Part shown: positions 26,501 to 38,700 of the stretch, one piece after another
How the letters are laid out: each line of letters begins with the position of its first letter
How positions within the stretch are numbered: position 1 is the stretch's first letter
DNA from: Rhynchonema sp. JSB1_4
Lineage: Eukaryota > Nematoda > Chromadorea > Monhysterida > Xyalidae
Reading direction: 5' to 3'
DNA: 64,000 nt
Assembly: GCA_030248065.1 (NCBI GenBank)
Contig: JASAMV010001690.1
Location: forward strand, 1 to 64,000
Program-made: the position numbers and the translations under genes
The notes under the pieces: model-generated
The model's input: only the letters and a program-made list of their open reading frames with translations
Told to the model about the DNA's origin: nothing
The model's database searches: none

Positions 26501-28886
26501 CTAGAGCTGAAAGCCTGTTTTTCTTCCAAACGTCGCTTTTCCTACGTCGTAGAGCTTCAAATCTGCCCATTGAAAATCTTTAATCATCCTAATTTGTCGG
26601 GGTGTCAATGCAGAACGCAGTCGTGACCCTGCAGCCTGTTTCTTCGTCTTGCCTTCGTTTGATTGTCTCGTTTTGACCGGCATAAAGTACTGCTTCGGCC
26701 ATTTGAGCAACGTTCTCAAGTGTTTCCAAGTCTGTTCCAGTTTGTCCGTGAGCCCCACAAACGACAATGATTGCAAATACTCCAGTGTGTGCGTCAGATT
26801 CCGGGTCTCGTTCCAGCCAAGTTCGCGTGACTGAGAGTTTGTCAATATTCTGTACATGGACTGCTCGGTTGGACGACTGAAGGCTTGGCCCAGCTGGCTT
26901 ATGTTCCAATACAATTCGATTGTGTCGTTCAAATTACGCAGATCCAGTTGGCCGACTCGGAAATTTTGGTTCCTGAAATAATTGTAGTTTGAACATGATG
27001 CCTGGTATTCAGCAAAAAAGCTTCAAAATGCTGCATGGATCAAATTGATACACGCAGCCAATTGGGCCAAAATTGCCAGAAAATTAAAAAAAACAACCGA
27101 ATCCACGTATGTACACGTACCGTCGTGCATAAAGATGATGCCAATAGGAGAGGAACTGGTCGACTGGATCTCGCACGATCGTAAATCTGACAGCGGTCGG
27201 CTTGGTGTACAACTGAAGGAACTCCCAGTCGCCCACTGCGTTCAGTGGAAAATGCTCGACGATGCCTGAAATGGACAGGGCTCTATTTGCTTTGTTTTTC
27301 AGCGTTTGATTACTGCTTTCAAAAGAAAGAGAAAGTCGGTTTTAAACTTCGCAACGGACTCTGACAACGAACTTTGTAAGCTTTCTTTTGTGAATTCCAC
27401 CCCACATGTGATTGAAATTTGAACGGACTGCCTCACTCACCCACCAGGGAAATGTGCAAATAGCGAGTACACGCACCATTAATGCCCAACACTTTGAATT
27501 GCTTCCATTTCTTGACACAACACCCGTCGTGCACACGAGTGGCTGTGAAGGCACCGAACTGAATGTCCCATTCCATATTGAATCGGCGGGTGACATTTGA
27601 AAAACAGGTGATCATACGATGCAGATCCAGCAGCTCGCAGTCGGCGTACGTCAGACATCTGCGTGAATTGGTGTGATTACAGCAGTTTTCCACTTAAAGC
27701 ACCTTCCGTGACTAAATCCCTCTGGGACTCCCGGGTAAGCGTAAACAATGCGCAATTTTCCGCTAAAACGCCGATGCTGCAAGTGGAGACGTTTAAGGCT
27801 CCTGCAGCCAAACTTTGAAATGATTTCAAGGTTAGACGGTCCATTTCGTCCGAATTTCCATGTACGGAAGTTAAAGGTGGGAAACTCAAGCGGTGCATAT
27901 GCGTGTATACCTACATATGTATGTACCTCAAGTTCTGACTGTAGCAAAACGCCCGCAGATGTTGCCGTGTGCTGTCACTGCCGGTTTTGTGCAACGCGTG
28001 GAATATGAAATCTGTGACCGGTTGTGGTGATGCACGCTCTTCGGACTTCACGTTCGCCACCGCGGTGGAAATGACACTTTGAGTTAGTGACATCATAGTT
28101 TGGGATTCAGATGTGGAGGATAACTGGACATTGCCCCGATTCGATGTGTTCATTTGCACCGCGCCAGTGATCGACAATGTTGGGGGGTCGGCGTTCGTAT
28201 CGATTCGGTCAACTGTGGTCGGTGCGATTGAGGTTGTGGTTGTTGGGTTGTGCATTTGAGTCTGTTTGCCGGTTGATGCCAGGTGTTGATCATCCGGATG
28301 TGATGAACTGAAACAATAGGCGTGATGATGGTATTTTTTGGCACCTGTATGCGTCTGATGCTTGATGCATCAAGGCGATCCAACTGACACTTTCGTCTCT
28401 GACAATGACCCGAGGTGCACACAGCTGAATGATGTTTTGAGTCAAGCATTGGTCTTCCGCAGTGGGCATGTGCTCTCAAAGCACCTTGCACACTCTGATC
28501 TTTTTGCTTGGTATGTATATGCAGTTGGCTGTCAAAACAACTGAAATCCAACTGGATATGTTGCTCACACCTCTATCTGAAACAGACGGTTTATTCGAGT
28601 TGCAATCTGATTTATTTCTATGTACATGTTGCATTTAGGCTGTACACCCGCCCAACCTGTTCTGTTGATCTAAATCCGTGGTGAGCACGCCAAATGCTTG
28701 CAACGTGTACGCTTGTTGGTCAACCACATGATTGTCATTCTGCACAGCTCCAACCCAGCCCGCCCATCCGATCGAGTTGCCGATCGTTTCAGTGTTTGAT
28801 TGTCGTACGTGCACGTGAATGTAGCCCCACATCACCAACGACGCGAGGAACACGTAACGCCACGTGCCACTCAGGGACATGGTCAC
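26501..28886 (-). CDS. Heparan/uronyl 2-O-sulfotransferase-like type II membrane protein
   Basis: Five exons: 28657-28886, 27927-28307, 27477-27658, 27121-27265 and 26501-26972, giving 469 aa with consistent phases (2, 2, 1, 2). This Golgi family transfers sulfate from PAPS to uronic acid in heparan or dermatan sulfate. A single N-terminal signal anchor (YVFLASLVMWGYIHV) gives type II topology. A Ser/Thr-rich stem runs to about residue 175. The 5'-PAPS loop FIFHALHKTGSDST lies at about 177-190, replacing the family's RVPKTASTS. The 3'-phosphate site FTIVRDPVDQFLSYW is at 292-306. Further on, VGLTDKLEQ matches HS2ST VGVTEELED. The long stem and changed loop mark a divergent member; substrate is unknown. 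Tail-to-tail with the SLC18-like gene, 302 bp apart. Confidence 0.8.
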
Positions 28887-30398
28887 GTGACACGTGAGTG
28901 GGATGGCGACAATGAAGCAGTCAAACTATGCTTGTCGCAAGTGCATGGTCCTGAAAAGGTTCCATCAAAAGACTTAATTTCTCTTTCGCTGCAGACATTT
29001 TACAAGTAGAAAACCACGTTCCAAAAATTCTGGACACGTCCGTCTTCAAATTGCGCTGACATATAGTTCTGATCAACCACCAGAAGATAAAAGTTCACTT
29101 CCCAAAAAAATGCTTTATTTCGTTATACATAATGTACGTATAGTTGTTGTAACCTTATGTACAGTATATGTATGCGGTTCAAAGAACGAAAAACGAATTT
29201 TACTTTGGGAGGCCTGCAGAGCAGATTACGTAGTCAAAGAGAAAACAAACAGATAAAAATAAAGACAAACTCATGGAAACTGGTGCATACTCAAGTGCAG
29301 GTCGGTCACAAAAATTGGCTAGGGGAAATCTGGATCAGTCACCGGAGTAAACATAGGTTGCACCATGTGAGTGACACCATGTTTTAGATGGGGTGCGCAG
29401 TTTAAATCAAAAAGAAACTAGGAGGCATGGATAATTGCACGTGTCCGTCAAGAACAACAATTGGATGGTAGATGCAACAATCTGACAACAAAAATTAGGT
29501 GTGTTCTCAATTTCAATATCAAAAAAGTGGTTTGCGAGAGAGTTGGATTTGGATTTGGGTAAAACCAACGTGCAAAGCACACACACGTGCATGCACTCAC
29601 GCGCGGCTTGGAGGTCACTCTTAAAGTTCTGAAAAGGCTCGTATCCTCAAATCAATGATGATCAGTGCATTTTGTGACAACAAAATTTCCAACGGAAATT
29701 CGGTGCACTTCACAACATCGCAGAGCCATGCACACAGACATCATGCAATCAAACAGACACAATAATTTTGAAATCGATGAGTGTTAATTTTACGATGCGT
29801 GCGACGTTCTTCAAGAGGACCATGATTAGTGTACATATATCAAAGTGGCATAATCAGATTTCCAATCATGCAAAGTGGACAGTGAACTTTCACATCTGCC
29901 GTAAGGTACATTTACATTGTATAATAATGTGTGTGTTAAATGAAAATTTTTAGATTTTTCTGGTCGTTGATGTGACATAAATTCCACGTGTGACAGCTGG
30001 GTGGGTCATTCTGAACACGGTGAGGTGATGTCATGTCATGTGCATACGCCGCAGCTTGTGGAGCAGAAAACGTTGTGTTGAAAGTGGGTTAGAAAGTGGG
30101 ACATGGGCAATTTTCCTTCAAAAAACAAGGTGCATATAAGCGTGACAGAGCGATGCCACAGCCAAGCGCCGCATGTGCACAAGTCGAAAGTAGGATAAAG
30201 GATAATTTGAGGTGTGTTACTGATGATGACACGACACCAACTTTGCTCCGGGTTGTTTATCACGCCTCAGGACTCAGGATTATAATGACGCCAAAATTAT
30301 GCGAACTTAGTCGCAGCTCAAACAGGCCACGCACGTGGCAAATTTTATATGATCACCAGCATTTATAGTGCAGCTGGCAAGGAGAAGGCGAGACACCT
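28887..30398. other. Intergenic, nothing recognised
   Basis: Upstream of the sulfotransferase. Only short open frames without family resemblance, and no clear repeat ends. Confidence 0.5.
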
Positions 30399-30858
30399 AT
30401 GGTCGCACAATGACTTTATGTAAGAATTGACCAAATTGTTTTCCTGAATCGTAAAGCGGGAAAGTGACGGGGCAGTGACGGTGCGTTGCGCGATCGCACA
30501 GAAAGCATGCAGTCCACAAACTGTTTCAGACCCGCACAGCATAAGGCAAACCACACACCAACACGAGCTCGATTTCGGAGATGCAGAATAGTGAAACATT
30601 CATACGTGGCTGCTGATTTGGGAAATGTTACACGTGGAAGACTACAAAATGGGGCATGCTGATTTTCTCTTTCTATTCGTTTTCAGTACACACCACCTTC
30701 GAAGTCGAGCTCATGTTGCTGTATTGCCTTCACACGCTCTGACAGCTTCAGCTGAAAATGTTTTGTGGGAATCAATAGAACAGTGGTTAAGAGTGACTGA
30801 ACGTGAAAATCAGGATTGACTTGAAGAATTCTTATAATGGTCTTTGTGCGACCAATAC
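30399..30858. mobile_element. MITE, GGTCGCACAATGACT family, with nested hairpin element
   Basis: Ends GGTCGCACAATGACTTTATG and TTTGTGCGACCAATACC. Interior CCTGAATCGTAAAGCGGGAAAG is shared with the copies at 32431 and 40759. A second element (30557-30722, ACCAACACGAGCTCG ends) is nested inside; its relative is at 35091-35253. Confidence 0.75.
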
Positions 30859-31729
30859 CTGCGCATCTGGTAGTCCCAGTTATGAAATTCAAAACGTGTG
30901 CTAAGTGGATTAATTGCGCGTTCCGACCTGCATGTTTGGCAGACGGTCGGTCCAAAGACAATTCGTTGTGTGTGACCGCAGTGCATCCTGCTGGCTCTCA
31001 GCATTCAACCACGAAGCCGGTCAACTGCCCGCCAGCCGAGAGCAGCACACGAGCAAATCAATCCAACAAACGCAGCTTCTCTCTGCCGGTCAAATCGAAC
31101 AGCGTCCTCACGCAGGTGCAGTATAATTTCTGCAACGCTGGTTGTGGATGGAAACCATTATTTTACACGAGCATTGTGCTTACATTTCTGTACTCACGCC
31201 GCGACAAAACGGTGCGCATTGAGTTATGAAATTCATATAAGCGGACATGCACTCCATTGTCCCATTAATGGCCTGACCACCCATTTGGCTTTTTATGTCC
31301 GGTACGTTGCACGATTGTTATTTTGCCAGCTGTCGACATTGACAAACTCCATGTCGCGCGGAGGTAACACATTGTTGATAACATGCTATGTAACTTGTAT
31401 TGTACTTCCATCTGTGTGCGTTTGCAATAGTCAGTGCGGGATTTCAGGACAACGTTTATGCAGCAAAAATCGGCTGCAGCTACGGATCGAACGCAACGTG
31501 GGCATGCAGTATGACATCGGTAATCAACACGCATGAAACAGCTGTGCAAATGCAGACACGCTAAACAAAATATCCTATTGAAAATTACACAGATGTGTCT
31601 TGTATACATAATAGTCCAACCACCAGCTCATGAGACGACTCTTTTTAAAACCAGTTGGGTTGGTTATGATTGGATATGTGGGCGTGGCAGATTGTCTTTA
31701 ACAGTTTTAAAAATGCTACAAGTGTCCGC

Positions 31730-31960
31730 TGATGTTTCAAAAGTTGGCTTTTGAAACATTTTTGCGTGAAATTGAGTTTGTGCTGGAAACGGTAGGTTTG
31801 GCATCAGATTCGATGTGCGGATGTATGGTGGCTTGCTTTGAGACGTTTCAAAGGTACGCTGCACGCTCACTGATGTTTCAAAAGTTGTGTGTTGAAACAT
31901 TTTTGGGTCAAACTGACAGAGTGTGGTTTGTTGGAAATGGTTTGTTTGGCTTCAGATTAG
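31730..31960. repeat. Diverged tandem duplication with TGATGTTTCA hairpins
   Basis: Two units about 141 bp apart, each starting TGATGTTTCAAAAGTTG and continuing with TTGAAACATTTTTG, a hairpin (TGTTTCAAAAG against CTTTTGAAACA in unit 1). Each then has a TTTGGC..TCAGATT segment. Confidence 0.7.
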
Positions 31961-32148
31961 ATACATAGAGTGAGCGCTAATGTGTATAAACAACTAATTC
32001 GGAGCCGTGAAACATTAGTCCTGCGACGACCGTGACCCGATTTGACGCCGCCTATCCTTAAACATGCTGCATTACTTTTTGCACATACTATGTCGCCCCA
32101 ACGCCCAATGCGCCCCTGAGTCGCACTTTGCGCCGCTGTTGCCCGTTA

Positions 32149-33249
32149 GGCGGCCTTCACAATGCATGCGGGTTGCGGGTTGCGGGCCGAGGTAATGCGG
32201 GCCCGCAAAAATTGAATCCGCACTAGGTTTCACAATGCAATGTGCGGGTTGCGGGCCAGAAGTTCTAATTGAAGCAATCCCGCAACCCGCAGTTCCTTGC
32301 CCGCATGCGGGTGCATTGTGAAACCAAAAAAATGCGGGTTGCGGGCGAAGAGGAGTTTAGGAAACGTCACAAAGAATAACATTCATGAGCTCTTCTTTGT
32401 CAATACTGACTTCGAAAAACATATTCAGGTACTGGTCGCACAAAAAGTTTACAAAAACCGGTCAAATTTTTTTCCTGAATCGTGAAGCAGGAAAGTGACA
32501 GGGCAGTGACGTTGCGTTGCGCGATCGCACACAAGGCATGCAGTCTACAAAATGTTTCAGACCCGCAGCAATGTAGAGGCAATCCATCGGCTCATGGCAC
32601 TTTTTATACACAGCGCGCATGCAGCAGCACACGCCATTTTCTAAACAAGATGTGCACTTTGGGCGAGTGCCATACGTTGATGTATGCGCTGTGTGTATAA
32701 AAAGTGCCATGAGCCGATGGATTGCCTATACATATAAACACGTGCACTCCGTTTTGGACACAATGGGATTGCAGATTCTCGTTGTTTTCAGTTGTTTGGA
32801 AAGCTGAGCACGAAAGTTTCTGAAGAAACCTGTACAAATTTAGCATGCAAATTGATTGCGCAAATAAAGATAAGCGTGTTATGATTGGCACACTGTTCTT
32901 GGAATTTTGCAACATCGATAACACACAGAGAGTCGAAAACTTGTGCTCTCTGAGCAATGGGTCATCAAAAATCAACCATCCGAGCATGCGCTGGGGACCC
33001 AAACCCGCAAAAAAATAGGATCAGTTCTAATCGAGAAAATGCGGGTTGCGGGCCGATTTGGCCCGCAACCCGCAACCCGCACGCTGCTATGTGAAGGACA
33101 CTCTGCGTGCGGGTTGCGGGTTGCGGGCCGGGCTCGGCCCGCAATCCGCGACCCGCAACCCGCATTTCTTGTGTCTTCACAATGCACAGTGCGGGTTGCG
33201 GGCCGATGTGGCCCGCAACCCGCAACCCGCATGCATTGTGAAGGCCGCC
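32149..33249. mobile_element. Harbinger-like element, 1.1 kb, TTA target duplication
   Basis: Ends GGCGGCCTTCACAATGCATG and CATGCATTGTGAAGGCCGCC, flanked by TTA at 32146-32148 and 33250-33252. The interior is dominated by GCGGGTTGCGGGCC repeats in both orientations near both ends. Two other elements are nested in it (from 32431, and 32578-32727). No transposase. The assignment to PIF/Harbinger or a related group rests on the TTA duplication and end sequence. Confidence 0.78.
32578..32727. mobile_element. 150-bp hairpin MITE nested in two others
   Basis: GGCAATCCATCGGCTCATGG and its complement at the right end, with inverted arms of about 39 bp reaching TATACACAGCGC. It interrupts a GGTCGCACAA-family element that begins near 32431, itself inside 32149-33249. 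Confidence 0.8.
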
Positions 33250-33252
33250 TTA

Positions 33253-34033
33253 GAGATTTCCGCCGTGCGTTGGATCACCTGTGAAACTTATCACACAATT
33301 GGAGATGAAGATGATGACAAAGCTTTCACCCATACGTGTCTGCCATTCAATACTGGCAAAATAATAACTGGAAATATTATTTTCAAAATACAAGAAATCT
33401 GATATTGTGGAAAGTTGACGTTCAACTGACGAGTTACAAATGTGATACTCAAACATAAAAGGTGTCACTGTTGAAGTATAAAATGGAAAGAAATCAATGA
33501 AAAAAGTGGAAATGTTTCAGCGCTTGAATTTTATCAAACACAAAGTTTATCGTGTCAAACAAAAGCCTGTCTGTGTGAGAAAATGCCAGTAATTTTGTGT
33601 TTTGCAGGATTTTTATCTGAATTCATCGCATTATTTTACACTTTGGCTGTTCATTGTTGTTTTGTGCTTTTCGTGCTGTTGTTTTCTCGCTGCTTCGGTG
33701 CTCTTTGCTTTGCTTTGTGCCGTCTTGCATCGTGCGTTGCTCTTTGTGTTCTGCTGTGTTTCTTCTCTTGCTTCTGTGCCTTTATCTTTTGTTGTTTTTT
33801 TGTCCTCGTGGAGGAGTTGGTTAAAAAACCTTTGCTAAAGCTGTGAGCAGATAAACGCGGAATGCGGAATTGGTTTCAAAACAGCAACTCCTTAAACCGG
33901 GCAACCGGATATCGCATGCTCTCAGAATCCGGCCTTTTGCAATAAAATGTGACTATATACGATGAGTGATCACAAAAACATCGTGCAAACAATATGAAAT
34001 GCGTTTAAATTGTGAGAATTAATTTTTAAAAAA
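33253..34033. other. Intergenic, T/G-rich
   Basis: Low-complexity T-rich stretch at 33600-33800 (TTTGTGCTTTTCGTGCTG type). No gene recognised. Confidence 0.5.
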
Positions 34034-34268
34034 TTGCTTTCGGGAACAAACTCGAGCTTGTGCCGACTTACGCTCCCCCTTTTGATCAGGCAACGGCAGA
34101 ACATTTAGTGGGGAATCCAACCAGCTCGTCAACCAACAGCCACGTGTGAAATGTTTTCACAACGGTTTCATCTGTCAGCGAGCTGGTTCTTGTCTCAGTC
34201 TCACTGCCTTTCATGATTAAAAGGGTGAGCGTAAGTCGGCACAAGCTCACGTTTGTTCCTGAAAGCAA
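34034..34268. mobile_element. 235-bp inverted-repeat MITE
   Basis: TTGCTTTCGGGAACAAACTC and GTTTGTTCCTGAAAGCAA ends. Arms extend about 42 bp through CTTGTGCCGACTTACGCTC. No coding capacity. Confidence 0.78.
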
Positions 34269-34343
34269 CTTTTCAAAGATAAATTCTGACAGTTTTAACG
34301 TGGTTTATCTTATCAAAGAAAAATTCCCTGTGTTGTAAAATTG

Positions 34344-34674
34344 TATAGTCCGTCCACCAGCTCATGGCACTTTGTGTTGCTGCTGGCTGGTTTAGTCCCT
34401 TCCTCCACGTTCTAATGAAAGAGAAATTGAGTGTGAGCGATTTTGCAAAAAACTAAAAAAAATAATAAAATGTGTTAAAAACGATTGAATTCGATCAAAT
34501 TTAAAATTAAATTAAATTAAAATCTATAAAACACGTCGATTTCATAAAGAAAGTAATTTAGGAGCAAAAATAATTTCTTTCGGAAACTCAATTTCTCTTT
34601 CATTAGAACGTGGAGGAAGGGAACAAGTCGGCCAGCAGCAACACAAAGTGCCATGAGCTGGTGGACGGACTATA
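34344..34674. mobile_element. 331-bp MITE with TATAGTCCGTCCACC ends
   Basis: TATAGTCCGTCCACCAGCTC at the left and GAGCTGGTGGACGGACTATA at the right. The arms continue through CATGGCACTTTGTGTTGCTG and AGAAATTGAG. TA at both ends suggests TA insertion (Tc1/mariner-like). Single related ends lie near 31611 and 37530. A (GT)n run follows at 34986-35003. Confidence 0.8.
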
Positions 34675-35090
34675 CCTCTTACAGCAGAGTATAGAGCACT
34701 CAACTCAGCCGCATGGCTGAAAAGCAGCCTGAAACATTGAACTACGTAAATATCGCTTCATGTCTAAGTCGAGAAGCGGTGGAACATCTCGGCCTCTGGT
34801 ATACTGTAGATTTCGCGGCGGTGACATCAGCGGCCAGATTGCCATTATGATGACTACGCTGATTTTTATTCCGCATTCCGCGTTTATCTTCTCACAGCCT
34901 GAAGGGGAAGGAGTATGATGTTGAATCCTTCCCAGTTGCCTGCCACCAATCTCATGAAAATTCCGACGTGTGCGTGCTGTTATTGTGTGTGTGTGTGTGT
35001 GTTTTGCTCTGCGACGTGTCAGTTGGGCTATTGTTGGTTTATGAGCTGGCAGATTTACGTGGGTGCTTGAGATAAAGTATAGCAATACGA

Positions 35091-35253
35091 CGCCAACACG
35101 AGCCCGATTTCGATGGTTAGATTGGTGAAACATTCATACGTGGCTGCTGATGTGGGAATGTTATACGTTGTGGAATACAACGTGGCGCATGAGGATTTCT
35201 CTTTCTTTTGGTTTTGCTAGTGCACCAACTCCGGAATCGGGCTCGTGTTGGCG
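35091..35253. mobile_element. 163-bp hairpin MITE
   Basis: CGCCAACACGAGCCCGATTT and GAATCGGGCTCGTGTTGGCG ends. The interior (GTGAAACATTCATACGTGGC) is shared with the copy at 30557-30722. Confidence 0.75.
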
Positions 35254-35273
35254 TAGTTTGCCTTTACTGTTTA

Positions 35274-35680
35274 GGCCGCATTCACAATGCAAGCGCGTCT
35301 TCGCGTTAGCGTGCACGATTAGGACTCGTTCTAACTTTTTTGCGCGATAGCACTGGATGCACGTGTTGTAAAGTTTATAATTTAATTTGCAAACATTATT
35401 AGACCACGAAAAATGTAAAAACATACTAAATAAAGCCTGCTGTGTTCACTGGGAATGTTTTTGATCCATTTTGGGGCTTAGAATCATGCCTTTTTACGTA
35501 TCAATCGATCGATCAACGGGCATTGTGAATGCAATCGCGTTTTGCTGATTAGCGTGTTAGCGCGTTAGCGCATTAGCGTGTCACTGATAAGCGCGCACGC
35601 CAACGTGCTTTTTCAATTTTCTACTGGGCGTGCCCTGAAAAGCGTGAAGGCGCTGATGCGCTGCATAGCGAATTCGGCCT
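35274..35680. mobile_element. GGCCGCATTCACAATGC element upstream of B3GAT copy 1
   Basis: Left end follows TTA. Right end GAATTCGGCC is degenerate. The interior has GCGTTAGCGCATTAGCG 9-mer repeats and a second GCATTGTGAATGC. It ends about 110 bp before the B3GAT copy 1 start codon, so it could lie in the promoter or 5' UTR. Confidence 0.5.
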
Positions 35681-35792
35681 TGGTGAACGTCGTGTGGTTT
35701 TTGAGTTTATTATTGGGACCTTTATATTCATATTGCAGAAACAAACAAATAATACACATATCACCAACGCATCAAGACTTCGAACGCTCATA

Positions 35793-38700
35793 ATGTTCAA
35801 AATCATTTCATTGCAATCGCTCTGCCAAACGGTGATTGCATTTATGTGTGTGATTCTGCTGACGATTATGTTCCCGACTTACTATCGCTCATCGATGAAG
35901 CTACTCGAAGATCAACCAACGGTGCATTCGCACGTGAGAACATTGAACAGCTGGATCTATGTGATCACTCCGACTAAACAGAGTCTGGCGCAGAAAGCTG
36001 ACCTCACACGATTAGCGCAGGTTGAATCAGTTGCGTTGGTCTGGTCACATGATGGGGTGTTGGTAAAGCTCACTATCAGCAGCGATTTATAGATAAGTTT
36101 CAGTTTGCTTCAGGCTAGCGAGCTGCTCACACAAAGCCAGCCCAATCCTAAATCTAGGTCAAAGCCTGTGTCCATGTTTCAACCACTACGGAGGAGGAAC
36201 TTTAAAAACACCGAATGAGATTAGTATCGTGAAACTGTGACACGGTAATGCATAACCGTCAGCCATTATACAGACCCTGATGCACGTGCCCAATCTGCAC
36301 TGGATTGTGGTGGAGGATTCACCAAAGAAGAGTGACGTAATTGAACGATTGTTGCAACGCAGCCGACTGTCTTACACTCATCTCAATGAATTCACGAGCA
36401 ACAAAACTGAGTTTAAAGGTGCCTGTACATACATATATCGGAGCTAGCATGGTAATGCTAAGCGACATAATGATTCATTCCCTATATCCCTATGTTGCGT
36501 GAGTTCAAAAATAAAAACTCACGTCATTTTGACGACTTGACGTTAGAACGATTCGTTGCTGGGAACTTTCTGTGCGTGGTTTACTTGAGTTCCCCGTTTG
36601 GCGCTTGCGCGATACAAAAGAATGATATTGGTCGCACAATGACTATATGAGAATCCATCCCCCTAACTTTCCTGCATTGAAAAGGCCGATATTTGGCATT
36701 TTTTCAAATTGAACCAGCTTTTGACAAGCACTTTGCATGCTTATCAGTGAGAAGAATAAGAAACACACGTGTGCAGAAGTTTCACCCTGAATTCTACGGA
36801 ACCGAAATGGTTCGGGCTTGGGTTACTGTAGCCACGTGTTACATGCTTTATGTGTGAAATCGATTACAGCTCACACACGTTGATCACTCCCGATAAATAA
36901 AGCGGGAAAAGAAAGAGAAAATGACTCCTTGTCAAAACCTGACTCAATTTGAAAAAATCGCAAGAGACCCTCCTTGCCGATGTAGGAAAAATATGGGGAT
37001 GGATTCTCATATAGTCATTGTGCGACTCAATACAAGAAAGAAAAATGCCCCTAAGGGGCATAAAAAATATGTGACTGTGACTGTGGACTGTGACTGTGAA
37101 CTCTGGGCTGCCACACCAAACGTATGCTCCCGGAAGGACTCGAACCTGCGACCTCCCAGCCACCAGGCCTGGACAGCCAGTTGCTCTACCAACTGAGCTA
37201 CGGGAACGCGGTTTGGCTGCGGCTCAAAGTTGCACTTATACCCATGCAACCGTGCAGACACACAGTGCTTTGCACGCCACACACTACACGTTGCGCTGCG
37301 AAGAAACAACTGTCTGATTGAACGAAAGTTTCGATATCAGCCGGGTGTTGGTTCAAAAGAGCTTGCGGCGGTGGACAAACTAGCTCAGAACGCACTTACG
37401 TTTATTCCAGTGCTTCATGAAACATCAACCACGTGTAAGCTACATAGTTTCGTTCTTTTATGCCAGTCAACCAGGGAACCATATTTCTTTCATGCCCCTT
37501 GGGGCATTTTTCTTTCTTGTGTATTGTATGTATAGTCCATCCATCAGCTCATGACACTTTGTCAGCTGAAAAGGTTGACAGGATCCAGTGCTGTTCCGGT
37601 TCCGTTGGCTTACGAAAAAGAAAAGAAAGAGAAAACGGTTTTTATTTTATTTTTGTGTGCCGTTTTCTCTGACATTGCTTTGCGGAGGAACAATTTTTTT
37701 ACAACGGAACCTGAACCTCCCAAACAAACCGCGTGCACGCCTTTGAACGCTTCAGCACGGTGCACGCGGTGCCTGTGGTGCATTCGGCCTCTTATACTTT
37801 TGTGTGTGAAGGCATCAGAGGCGTGCATGCGTACGCACGCGTGCTGCATGCGTAAAGGCAGACTTCACACAGAGTTGCAGCTGGTACTGTACGTGATGGA
37901 GTAGAATTTGTAATGTCGACCTCAACTAGAAGTTCAGTTATAACACGGGGGCCGCTTGTTTCCTTGCACCAAGAAAAACAGGAAACATTATAGCAGCCTG
38001 CAGAACCTGCAGGCTCGCATGCACAGATATTGGCCGTGCAATAATCATATAAGAATTCATCAAATCAATCCTGATTTTCACGTTCAGTCACTCTTAACCA
38101 CTGTGCTATTGTATTTGTGATTCTCACAAAACATTTTCAGCTGAAAATAATCTAGCAGAACACCCACGTTGCTGCGGGTCTGACACGTTTGGGTGACTGC
38201 ATTCTTTGTGTGTGATCTCGCAACGCATCGTTATTGCCCCGTCACTTTCCTGCTCCACGTCTCAGGAAAAAAATTTGACCAATTCTCATAAAGTCATTGT
38301 GCGACAAATACAGTATAAGCAGTCGCAGGCGCAGGCTCATGAGCGAGCCTGGGCCTGCGAGCGTTTATGTCTATGTACGGTGCATGTGCCGAGCCGAGCC
38401 TATCGTTTGTTTGCTTGAGCTTGCTCAGTCAATACATATAAGGGAAACAGACGGTTTACGCTCGTGCGCAGCAAGTGACAAGTTATATGAGCAACAAGAT
38501 CTGTCGTAATGCTTCTGGAGAGCAATGAAGCCTGACACATCATCCGCTTGTGAAAGCAGGCCGAGACGGGCAAAACTCACTGCTGGGACATTGTCATCAT
38601 CACGAGCATTCTGGCGATTCCTTCAATTCGCAGGTCGAGGTATGAAACAACGCAACGCCGGTTTGACCTGGCTGCGACAGAATCGCCCCCGCGCACACGG

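Noticed and set aside
33583..33846. Cys/Phe-rich 87-residue frame that looks like a membrane protein
   Set aside because: Hydrophobicity follows from a T-rich low-complexity stretch; no splice partners or homologous motif.
37123..37204. Functional tRNA gene
   Set aside because: A and B boxes are good, but the anticodon arm does not form a normal stem-loop and the sequence continues into a repeat seen again at 58383-58410.
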